34,808 bases of DNA, from positions 1-34,808 of the forward strand of contig CAYSLJ010000074.1 in NCBI GenBank assembly GCA_964431735.1, in the 5' to 3' direction. Source of the stretch: CALARM01 sp964431735 (GTDB lineage Bacteria > Vulcanimicrobiota > SpSt-956 > JAKJGF01). The position numbers and the translations under genes are program-made. Shown here piece after piece: positions 6,888 to 14,548 of the stretch (positions are counted from its first letter, which is position 1; each line of letters starts with the position of its first letter). The notes below the pieces were generated by a model. That model had not been told where the DNA came from and ran no database searches. It saw only the letters and a program-made list of their open reading frames with translations.

Positions 6888-8006
6888 ATATTTTTTATAA
6901 AGTGATACAATTTTTTTATAATCGATAAGATCTCCATAACAGCTTGAAACATCTGCTTTGTATAATTTCAGAAGATCTGTGAACATGTTATTATTAATAA
7001 TCTCTATTTTCTGACGTTCATTCATATGTCTGAATTCATGAGCGAGTAAATGATATTCAATAAGAAAAGCGACTTTGCCGATAATATCCTGGCTGTAACC
7101 GAATTTTCTCAATATTTTTCTGGCAATAGAAGCACCTGCCCTGGAATGCCCCGGAAATCTCAGGTTCTTTCCATCTCTCGTCAATGTTTCCGGTTTTCCC
7201 GTATCATGGAGAAGTAATGCCAGAGCCAGAGGAAGTGATGGTTTTCTGAGATATTTAAAACATTCAATCGTATGTTCATATACATTGCCTTCCGGGTGAA
7301 AATCCTTGTTCTGAGGAACTGATTTTGTATCTGACAGGACTGGAAATATTTCCTCCAGAATATTTAATTTATCCATAACACTTATAGAAATATAAGGATT
7401 TTTAGTCACAATGACATTATTAAATCCTGTAATAATTTCATCTCTGTATTCATTCCTGAATTTAAAAGGTATTTTCTCTATTTTACATGTTACATTTTCT
7501 TCCAGAGTAAAATCATATTCTGACATAAGATAAATAATATCAAATATTTTATAAGGTTTACCTGTGTAGATTTCTTCGAAATCAGGTGTTAATCTGATTT
7601 TTTTCTCCCGAAAATCGTAGTAACAGTCCAGGGGATCCAGAAAAATTTCTTTTTCTATATCAAAAAATAGTGTATTCAACGTGAAAAGTTCTTTTAAACT
7701 CTCCTGTCTGAGTATGTCAAAATCCAATCCATGATAAGGTGGTTCAAGTATTTTAAATCTTATAAAACATTCTTTACAATGTATCTCTCCGTCATAATCG
7801 GATTTGCCGGGAAATTCTATAGATTCAAATAACCGGCTCAGATCTACGAGATTTGCTGTTGTAAGAATATAATAGAAATTTTCCGGTATTTTAAGCCTGA
7901 GATTCCTTGCTGTAGAACTGTAAAAATAAAATTTATAACCTCCCTCTGAAAGGTTATTACATATATCTAAAACATCTTTTTTCCAGAACAATGAGTAATT
8001 TTTCAT
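6879..8006 (-). CDS. HD-domain protein with degenerate CCA-adding/poly(A) polymerase fold
   Basis: A 375-residue protein. Residues 235-350 are a good HD phosphohydrolase domain: His245 (VYEHT), His267-Asp268 (LLLHDTGKP) and His287 (FPGHSRAG), in the form that follows class II CCA-adding/poly(A) polymerases. Residues 1-230 keep the layout of that nucleotidyltransferase (ILTTA strand, RQESLKELFTLNTLFFDIE, FLDPLDCYYDFREKKIRLT), but the active site is gone. The usual GG is Ser30-Ser31, RD is Arg34-Asn35, and the metal-binding DxD is Phe44-Tyr45-Tyr46. I infer a protein that binds RNA or nucleotide without polymerising and hydrolyses a phosphoester through HD. The ATG follows AAGGGG, which abuts the element at 8022. 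The 3' end overlaps a bidirectional hairpin. Confidence 0.8.
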   Translation of the reverse strand: MKNYSLFWKKDVLDICNNLSEGGYKFYFYSSTARNLRLKIPENFYYILTTANLVDLSRLFESIEFPGKSDYDGEIHCKECFIRFKILEPPYHGLDFDILRQESLKELFTLNTLFFDIEKEIFLDPLDCYYDFREKKIRLTPDFEEIYTGKPYKIFDIIYLMSEYDFTLEENVTCKIEKIPFKFRNEYRDEIITGFNNVIVTKNPYISISVMDKLNILEEIFPVLSDTKSVPQNKDFHPEGNVYEHTIECFKYLRKPSLPLALALLLHDTGKPETLTRDGKNLRFPGHSRAGASIARKILRKFGYSQDIIGKVAFLIEYHLLAHEFRHMNERQKIEIINNNMFTDLLKLYKADVSSCYGDLIDYKKIVSLYKKYKK

Positions 8007-8021
8007 AAGAATTTCCCCTTA

Positions 8022-8081
8022 GGGGTTGTAAAAAAACTTATTATATATGTAATAGTGACGCGTAACGCGAGGACAATAACC
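8022..8081. mobile_element. MITE-like element, group I, short copy (60 bp)
   Basis: Left end GGGGTTGTAAAAAAAC, as in the element at 16987; the right end ACAATAACC is much shorter than in other copies. TTA flanks at 8019-8021 and 8082-8084. The core array 8055-8070 is the minimal GTGACGCGTAACGCGA. It sits directly behind the ribosome binding site of the HD gene, so it separates that gene from any older promoter. Confidence 0.5.
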
Positions 8082-8084
8082 TTA

Positions 8085-8298
8085 GTACCGCTCCAAATAA
8101 GTTAGTACCCATATTAAAACCTGTCCCTGGCCGGACTCTTCCGGAAAAGATATGATCCTATTGCGTGACAAACTGGTTTTTTAGACGTTTAATATTTTGC
8201 ATCTATATAATTTATAACTCTCTTTTAATACGGCATATCTTTTCCTCCAGAGCCCGGCCAGGGACAGGAGTGAGTGCCATATTTACCGCTAGTACCAC
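8085..8298. mobile_element. MITE-like element, group III, double-core copy (214 bp)
   Basis: Left end GTACCGCTCCAAATAAGT; right end on the opposite strand GTGGTACTAGCGGTAAAT; TTA on both sides. It carries the group III core twice in opposite orientations: CCTGTCCCTGGCCGGACTCT at about 8119-8138, and the inverted form CAGAGCCCGGCCAGGGACAG at about 8249-8268. The whole could fold into a long hairpin with a loop of some 80 bases. No coding capacity. Confidence 0.6.
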
Positions 8299-8301
8299 TT
8301 A

Positions 8302-8409
8302 GTGCTGCCAGCAGTAAATACGACACCGGATAATCTGGTCTCCTTGCGTCACGCATCACGCGTTACGCGTCACGACTATAACCAGTGGAATAATTACCGT
8401 TATAAGCAC
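8302..8409. mobile_element. MITE-like element, group II, copy 2, inverted (108 bp)
   Basis: Left end GTGCTGCCAGCAGTAAAT; right end on the opposite strand GTGCTTATAACGGTAATT; flanked by TTA at 8299-8301 and 8410-8412. The core array 8345-8375 has GTGACGC, GTAACGC, GTGATGC, GTGACGC words on the minus strand. Its right half is the reverse complement of the left half of the element at 6055-6170. Confidence 0.65.
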
Positions 8410-8497
8410 TTAGTATTTTTTGTAATATACAGGTTATATTAATATTTCCTAAATATTCTTACCCTGAGGCTTTTTCCCTTCAATGCTGCTAAAATAA

Positions 8498-8527
8498 TAA
8501 AGCCCTCCCGGATAAGGAAGGGCTTTA
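8498..8527 (-). terminator. Intrinsic terminator of the 499-aa lipoprotein gene
   Basis: TAAAGCCCT pairs with AGGGCTTTA; on the minus strand the stem is followed by TTATTTT. It lies 13 bases past the lipoprotein stop. The paralogous lipoprotein ends with a closely related stem at 26896-26927, suggesting the gene was duplicated together with its terminator. Confidence 0.75.
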
Positions 8528-8539
8528 TGAAACGTTATT

Positions 8540-10039
8540 TTAAGGTGTATAGGTAAATGAGTATGGGGCGCTCTGTACTCCTCCTGATGTTATTACAACT
8601 ACATTATATGTCCCGGATGTAGCAGGGCGCTCTGTATATACCTGATTACCATTAATCCATGAATGTACAGGAATATTTGTGCCATTAAATGTGACTGTTC
8701 CTTCATTTATACCAAAGTTTGTACCATTAATAAGAATTTCATTTATTCCATGATTTGCCACACTTGTTATAGTCGGTGCATTGGGATCGGCATTTACATA
8801 ATATGGGTAAGATGCACTTGCCACTCCGTTTATCGTTACAATAACAGGTGATTCACCTGTTCTATTTGGTAATATAACATTTATGGCTGAACCGGTTACA
8901 TTTATAGATTGTATAGTGGCATTAGTTCCGCCAAAGGTTACTGTACTGTTGGAAGTGCTTGCATTGGGATCCATATTTGATAAACTGATAGTTGCAGTAC
9001 CTCCTGCTGTGCCGGGGCTGGGGCTGACAGAATTGATTACAGGAGTCAATGGCCCTGATGTCGGGGTACATGTACATGTCGGTGTTTGACTTCCCTGGGT
9101 TGGAAATGTTGTTGGAGTTCCACCGGAAGGTGTGGGAGTGGCACCTAAGAGTACTATATTGGCCTCTTTTGTCTCACCTGTTCCAATATCTACTGTGGTA
9201 GAGCCATTTAATACTGTTACTCCGCTCTGACTTTCACCTGTTACCTTTATATTTGTTGCAGGAACTCCTGGCAGGTTATAGTAACCGTTCGGATCTGTTT
9301 TAACATATGCGCCGAACCCTTCTATACGAACAGTTGCATTCGGATCAGGCCGATTGTTGTAAGTTACATGTCCGTAAACTGTCCCTGTCCCTGCTACTAC
9401 TGTTACTGGAACCTGAGCAGAACTGTTTCCACTCACTCCGTTTATAAACCCTGTGCCTGCTTTTGTAGCAATGAAAATACCTGTATTTGTTCCTATTGTT
9501 CCTATATCACCTGTGACAGACCATGTCGTGTCAGGTCTTACAACAGTATTATTGGAACCTGTTGCATAGGAAGAAAACTGGAATGTTCCTCCTATACCAA
9601 CGGGCAATAAATGATTGGAAGGAATAATTTTGAAATCGGTAAATCCACTGTAAGAATTCGGGTCTGATACAGGTACATCCTGGGCAATGGAAACATAAGA
9701 CTGGTGCTCTACAGTCAGCCTGTTAATTCCTACGGGAATACCGTTTATGGTGAAACTGCCGTCGGAATTTGTGGTTACTGATATACCTGCTATGGTTACA
9801 GTAGCACCTGATAGAGCTTTATAGTTTGTCGGAGGGTTATTTGTATATAACATTATCATACCGGGAGTTTTTCCTGCCCCGGAGCTTTCTATTTTTTCGT
9901 CTCCTAAGAAAGGAATAAATACAAAGCCTCCCTGGGAACCGAAGATTGAAGAAACGAGTGCTACGAGAGCTCCGCATCCGGTGAACAAAATCGATGAGAT
10001 AACAAGTAAGAGTAAAAATGAGAATAAATACTTTTTCAA
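8540..10039 (-). CDS. Lipoprotein with Ig-like and IPT/TIG domains
   Basis: A 499-residue secreted lipoprotein. A signal peptide (residues 1-21) ends in the lipobox LFTG-Cys22. It is followed by a carboxypeptidase-regulatory-like domain (about 60-125: VTTNSDGSFTINGIPVGINR), an Ig-like domain (140-215), a second regulatory-like domain (218-297: VYGHVTYNNRPDPNATVRIE), a Thr/Pro linker with a CTC motif (298-331) and two IPT/TIG domains (333-416 and 424-497). It is probably anchored at the surface in an adhesive or structural role. The start is TTG, with AAGGAGG at 10047-10053 spaced 7 bases. The N-terminus KKYL matches the paralog at 26942-28297 and supports this start. It lies downstream of the giant TPR gene on the same strand and ends at a strong terminator. 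Confidence 0.8.
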   Translation of the reverse strand: MKKYLFSFLLLLVISSILFTGCGALVALVSSIFGSQGGFVFIPFLGDEKIESSGAGKTPGMIMLYTNNPPTNYKALSGATVTIAGISVTTNSDGSFTINGIPVGINRLTVEHQSYVSIAQDVPVSDPNSYSGFTDFKIIPSNHLLPVGIGGTFQFSSYATGSNNTVVRPDTTWSVTGDIGTIGTNTGIFIATKAGTGFINGVSGNSSAQVPVTVVAGTGTVYGHVTYNNRPDPNATVRIEGFGAYVKTDPNGYYNLPGVPATNIKVTGESQSGVTVLNGSTTVDIGTGETKEANIVLLGATPTPSGGTPTTFPTQGSQTPTCTCTPTSGPLTPVINSVSPSPGTAGGTATISLSNMDPNASTSNSTVTFGGTNATIQSINVTGSAINVILPNRTGESPVIVTINGVASASYPYYVNADPNAPTITSVANHGINEILINGTNFGINEGTVTFNGTNIPVHSWINGNQVYTERPATSGTYNVVVITSGGVQSAPYSFTYTP

Positions 10040-10072
10040 TTACCTTCCTCCTTTTTATAAAATTTAGTAAAA

Positions 10073-10115
10073 TGCAATAAATTACGATAAATAGTAATAG
10101 ATTGCAATAAATTAC
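10073..10115. promoter_or_regulatory. Direct repeat upstream of the lipoprotein gene
   Basis: TGCAATAAATTAC occurs at 10073-10085 and again at 10103-10115, 30 bp apart (about three helical turns), just upstream of the lipoprotein ribosome binding site. The spacing suits an operator pair. A promoter could not be assigned with confidence. Confidence 0.35.
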
Positions 10116-10154
10116 ATTTGTTAATTCTATAGGAGTATAAAAAAATCCTTTTCT

Positions 10155-13100
10155 CTAAAGAATTTTATGATGGATACCGAGTTTTTTAATATATTTCCTT
10201 ACTTCTTCTGATTCCGGCCCTGTGGGGGCAATAGTGATGTATTCGTTAAAATATCGTGACGCTTTTGATTTTTTACCTTTATTCATACAGGCAATAGCTG
10301 CGTGATATAAAATTTCTTCTCTTGGAGGCACTTTAAAGACAGATTTTATAAAATGTTCGAAAGGAGCATTTGAACTGTGAAATTCTTCGTCTGTTTTACC
10401 TGAAAGTGCTGCGTCAAAATGTTTTATTGCACCTTCCAGATCTTTAAGTCCGGTCAGAATGAGTCCATGCTGGTAATTTCCTGATATATTCTCAGGCTCT
10501 ATGTCCAGAAATTTTTCATTATATTCTCTTGCTTTTTCCAGTGCATCCAGTTCATAATAAATCAGACATAGATTATAACAGGCAAAACCTTTAATTTTCA
10601 TGTCTTCACTCATGAGAGATTTTTCAAAATAGCTTACTGTCCGTTCCATTCTTCCTTCTGCCTTTTCCACTATAGCTATTTCGTTATAAAGCCAGAGGTT
10701 GGCCGGCTCCAGTTCAAGGGCTTTTTCCAGATGTCTCAACGCCAGATCATACAGTTTTTGTTCATAATAAAGTAATCCTGCCGAGTTCTGAATTATTCCT
10801 ATATTTTTATCGATTCTGAGGCATATATTGTAATATTTTAATGACATGGTATATTGTTTCTCTCTGTAATATATATCAGCCAGGATAAAATTTATATTCA
10901 TATCCTTTGAATCATATACTTTTTCATAACAGGCCTTACTTTTTTCATAGTCTCCGGTTTTATAATAAATTTCTCCTGCAAGCATATTGGCTTCCCTGTC
11001 ATCTGGATTTATAGATAAAACCTTTTCATAATAAACCAATGCTTTTCGGTAATCTTCTTTTGTAAGATATATATTTCCTGTGGCTTTATTTATTTCTTTG
11101 TTATCAGGCTTTAATTCCAGTGCAGCAGAATAATAGTCCAGACTTTTATCTATATTGCCTTCTTTAAAATAAAATGTGCCAAGCTCATAAAAGGCTTCAT
11201 GGATCTTCCTGTCAAGTGAAATTGATCTTTCTAAATATGCAATTCCTTCGTCAATATTTCCTTTTTTTAACAATATTTTCCCCATACCGTAAACTGCTTT
11301 ACTGTAATCACTATCTGCTTCAAGTATTATATTATAATATTTAATTGCTTCTTCTATATTATCGCTTTCTTCGTATATGAGAGCAATACCGCACAGACTT
11401 TCACGATCTCCTTCCTGTAATTTCAAACATTCTTCATATGTTTCCAGAGCTCCCTGGATATTCCCTGTTTTCCAGTAACATAGAGCAAGATTTTTAAAAG
11501 AAGATACATCTCCGTAACTGTTGTCCAGAATTTCTTTGTAAATATCTCTTCCTGCAAAAAAATCTTCCAGTTCTATATACATATGGCCAATTTTAAATAA
11601 GATTTCTTTTTTATCTCCTCTGAGATCCAGTGATTTTTTATAATATTCTATTGAAGATTTTCTATTACCTGTTTCACTGTATAGCTCGGCAAGCTTCAGA
11701 TTTATATCAAGATTTTTAGGATCCCGGCGCACAAGTTCTTCATAAAGTTCGAGAGATTTTTCTGTTTCACCGTTCTGAAGATAAGAGAATGCAAGCCTGA
11801 CCATGGCAGGAGTGTAGGATTTATCAATGTGCAGTACCCTGTTATAATAATCCATGGCTTTTTTATAATCCTGCTGCTGTTCATAAAGTCGCCCCAGATT
11901 ATAGTTGGCCATGATATTTCCTCTGTCATTATAGAGTATTTTTTCAAGATATTTTTTTGCTTCAGGAAGTTTATCTCTTCCTACATATACTACAGCCATT
12001 ATATAATTGGCTTCCAGGTTGGAAGGCCCTGTTTCAAGAATTCTTCTGCCATATTTGAGAGCACTGTCGAAATCTTCCTGCTCAAGAGAGTAACCGGCAA
12101 GAGATAAAAGAAGTTTTGTATTATATGGATCCAGTTCCAGAGCTGACAGTCTCTCTTCGAAGGCTTCTTCTGTAGAGCCCTGTAAGTCATAAATCGTTGC
12201 CATATTTATATGGGCTGATATATTTTTGCTGTCCAGTTCCAGAATATTTTTATAAATTTTGATGGCCCTCTGAAAATTTCCTTCTTCCTGAGATAATTCT
12301 GCTAGATTCTGCAGGGCTCCCACATTTTTTTTATCCAGTGAGAGCACTTTTTTAAAGGTTTCTATTGTTGGCCCCAGATAACCTTTGTCATATTTTGTTT
12401 TCCCTTTATAAGCTTCTCCAAGCCCCAGGAGAGCCCTTTTATTATCAGGTTCCACCTTCAATGCTTCATGGTAATGGCTGATTGCCATATTCCACTGTTC
12501 TCTGAATTGATAAAAACTGCCGAGATTAATATTGACTTCTACATTTTCCGGTTCTATCTGTAACGCCACATGATAATGAGATGAAGCGGAATCAAGATTA
12601 CCCTGTTCAAAATATATATTGCCAATCCTGATATGAATATCTAAATCTTCAGGATTAATCTCCAGTAATTTCTGATAATATTTTATCGACATATTAGTAT
12701 TATTATTCTGGTGATATATGGTAGCCAGATTCATCAGAGCTTCTCTGTCTGGCCCTATGTTAAGACATTTTTCATAGGCTATAACAGCACTGTTTATATC
12801 ACCTGATTTTTTATAAATACCTGCTATGACATTGTATAATCCCTGTCTTGAAGGTTCTATAGTCAGGGCTCTCTGCAGATAATCAAGAGCGCGATCCGGT
12901 TTTTTATATTTTTCATAAATGAGTCCAAGATTCAGATTTACAAGAAACAGATTTTCATCCAGAGAGAAGGCTTTTTCAAAGTATTCCAGAGATTTCTGGA
13001 AATCACCGTTTTTTTTGTAAATTATGCCAAGATTTACATAAACATCAATGAATTCCGGTGCCATTTGTTCGCATACATTGTAATATTCTATAGATTTATC

Positions 13101-14015
13101 TATCTCTCCTGACTCTTCATATATTTGAGCGAGAGAATAATAGGCATCCAGATAATTATTATCTGCTTCAATGGTTTTTTGCAGATGTTTTATGGCTTTT
13201 TTTCTGTCACCTTTTGTAAGGTATATACTGGAAAGTTCAAAATATACAAAAGGATCATCGTTAATCTCCAGTACTTTATTGAAATAGTCTATGGCTCTGT
13301 CAAAGTGTTCTTTTTTTACCGCAATGAGACCAAGATTGATGAGTGGCTCAGGTGATGTATCATCCAGTTCCTGTGCTTTTTGCGTATGATATTCTGCCTT
13401 GTCCAGTTTATCCAGATGCAAATAAACCTCTGCCAGGCCGAGGTGGGCAGCTGTGTAAAAGGGGTTTATTCCGAGAGCTTTTTCATATCTCTGTATGGCA
13501 AAAGAAAAATTTTCCAGCGCATTATAGCAGGAGGCCATATAAAAATGTATTTCAGGTTTTGCTTCCACAGTGCCTGACGAATATTCAAAATGTGACAGAG
13601 CCAGTTCATATTCTTCTTTTTCCCAGAATATTTTCCCCAGTTCATAATGGGTAATTTCGTCGTCAGGATACAGGTTTAATACCTTATGGTAATGGGCTAT
13701 GGCATTATCCAGATCGCCCATGTTAGAGTAACATTCTCCGAGTCTGGCATGGGCAAGACCATAGGAATTGTCTATATTTATAACTGTTTTATAATAATTT
13801 AAAGCTGTGTTATGTTCCTTTCTGGCCCTTGCTATTTCTCCGAGATCATAATAAGCATCTGCATTATATGGGTCCTTTTTGATAGCATGTTTTAATTGAT
13901 TTATTTTTAAATCCAGGTTTGTTCCTGAACCGGTCTGTGTAAAGGAATGTTCGTCAGGACTATCCTCATTAAGTCTCCTGTGTTTTTTCGTTCCTTTAGA
14001 AATATTTCCCAGCAA
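10155..14015 (-). CDS. Giant tetratricopeptide-repeat protein
   Basis: A protein of about 1286 residues that is almost wholly TPR: roughly 35 tandem 34-residue units with the A-helix pattern AxYxLGxIYxxxGxxxxAI and the B-helix pattern YYxKALxIDPxN. After a polar head of about 40 residues, repeats run to near the C-terminus (EVRKYIKKLGIHHKIL). There is no signal peptide, membrane helix or enzymatic domain, so it is likely a large superhelical scaffold. I place the start at TTG 14015, six bases after GAGGTG; the frame stays open to a GTG at 14024, which has no binding site of its own. The Glu/Lys/Tyr-rich composition matches the TPR part of the kinase at 29620. The lipoprotein gene follows on the same strand after 115 bp. 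Confidence 0.85.
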   Translation of the reverse strand: MLGNISKGTKKHRRLNEDSPDEHSFTQTGSGTNLDLKINQLKHAIKKDPYNADAYYDLGEIARARKEHNTALNYYKTVINIDNSYGLAHARLGECYSNMGDLDNAIAHYHKVLNLYPDDEITHYELGKIFWEKEEYELALSHFEYSSGTVEAKPEIHFYMASCYNALENFSFAIQRYEKALGINPFYTAAHLGLAEVYLHLDKLDKAEYHTQKAQELDDTSPEPLINLGLIAVKKEHFDRAIDYFNKVLEINDDPFVYFELSSIYLTKGDRKKAIKHLQKTIEADNNYLDAYYSLAQIYEESGEIDKSIEYYNVCEQMAPEFIDVYVNLGIIYKKNGDFQKSLEYFEKAFSLDENLFLVNLNLGLIYEKYKKPDRALDYLQRALTIEPSRQGLYNVIAGIYKKSGDINSAVIAYEKCLNIGPDREALMNLATIYHQNNNTNMSIKYYQKLLEINPEDLDIHIRIGNIYFEQGNLDSASSHYHVALQIEPENVEVNINLGSFYQFREQWNMAISHYHEALKVEPDNKRALLGLGEAYKGKTKYDKGYLGPTIETFKKVLSLDKKNVGALQNLAELSQEEGNFQRAIKIYKNILELDSKNISAHINMATIYDLQGSTEEAFEERLSALELDPYNTKLLLSLAGYSLEQEDFDSALKYGRRILETGPSNLEANYIMAVVYVGRDKLPEAKKYLEKILYNDRGNIMANYNLGRLYEQQQDYKKAMDYYNRVLHIDKSYTPAMVRLAFSYLQNGETEKSLELYEELVRRDPKNLDINLKLAELYSETGNRKSSIEYYKKSLDLRGDKKEILFKIGHMYIELEDFFAGRDIYKEILDNSYGDVSSFKNLALCYWKTGNIQGALETYEECLKLQEGDRESLCGIALIYEESDNIEEAIKYYNIILEADSDYSKAVYGMGKILLKKGNIDEGIAYLERSISLDRKIHEAFYELGTFYFKEGNIDKSLDYYSAALELKPDNKEINKATGNIYLTKEDYRKALVYYEKVLSINPDDREANMLAGEIYYKTGDYEKSKACYEKVYDSKDMNINFILADIYYREKQYTMSLKYYNICLRIDKNIGIIQNSAGLLYYEQKLYDLALRHLEKALELEPANLWLYNEIAIVEKAEGRMERTVSYFEKSLMSEDMKIKGFACYNLCLIYYELDALEKAREYNEKFLDIEPENISGNYQHGLILTGLKDLEGAIKHFDAALSGKTDEEFHSSNAPFEHFIKSVFKVPPREEILYHAAIACMNKGKKSKASRYFNEYITIAPTGPESEEVRKYIKKLGIHHKIL

Positions 14016-14248
14016 AAGCAGCACCTCAAAACTGTCATGACTATAAAGTAACTATGAATATTCTTTTTCTCTATCTTAATACCTTGTGAAAATATATAAA
14101 AAATTGCGATTATAATATTGATATTTTTTGAGTTATGGACAGGAGCTTTACTTTATATGTAATTTTGATTAAAATGGAGTTGCCTGTAAATACAGGACTT
14201 TACATAAAAGCAGAGAATATATATCAAAATAATAAAGGAGTCTGGAGC

Positions 14249-14524
14249 ATGAAAGAAAGTAAAGAAAAATCACTTGAAGATAAATATAAAATTTTTAAAA
14301 AATCCTGTTTTTATTATGCACTTACTGCCATACTTACTCCTCCCGTGGCAGTAGTTCTTGCCATTTCCGCCAGAAATAGCGAAGAATTATATAATCTCAT
14401 ATTTCTGGTTATTTTGACAGAGGTTTATACTGTAGTAAGAGCCTTTTTTGATTATGAGGAAACAAAAAAGCTGGGAAAATTTTTATCTGACACCCCATCT
14501 GAACCGTCAAAGGAAAATGCATAA
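14249..14524 (+). CDS. Small two-helix membrane protein
   Basis: A 91-residue protein of unknown function. A charged N-terminus (KESKEKSLEDKYKIFKK) is followed by two hydrophobic helices at about 20-41 and 46-64, then a polar tail. The frame is open from 14135, but the ATG at 14249 is preceded by AAAGGAG at good spacing and the upstream 38 codons have no binding site. It is a lone plus-strand gene between two long minus-strand genes: it diverges from the TPR gene and converges with the histidine kinase. Confidence 0.6.
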   Translation: MKESKEKSLEDKYKIFKKSCFYYALTAILTPPVAVVLAISARNSEELYNLIFLVILTEVYTVVRAFFDYEETKKLGKFLSDTPSEPSKENA

Positions 14525-14548
14525 ATTTTTTGTAAGTTATAATATTTA

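Larger units (their letters stand above)
8007..8539. other. Gene-free region: three chained elements and a terminator
   Basis: No gene is supported. From left to right: element 8022-8081, TTA, element 8085-8298, TTA, element 8302-8409, TTA, about 85 bp of AT-rich sequence, then a terminator hairpin for the lipoprotein gene. Neighbouring elements share single TTA sites. Confidence 0.8.

Noticed and set aside
13343..13654. Plus-strand frames opposite the giant TPR gene
   Set aside because: They overlap regular TPR units on the other strand and resemble no domain.
14135..14248. Upstream ATG of the small two-helix membrane protein
   Set aside because: No ribosome site precedes it, whereas the ATG at 14249 has AAAGGAG; the extra 38 residues look like untranslated leader.
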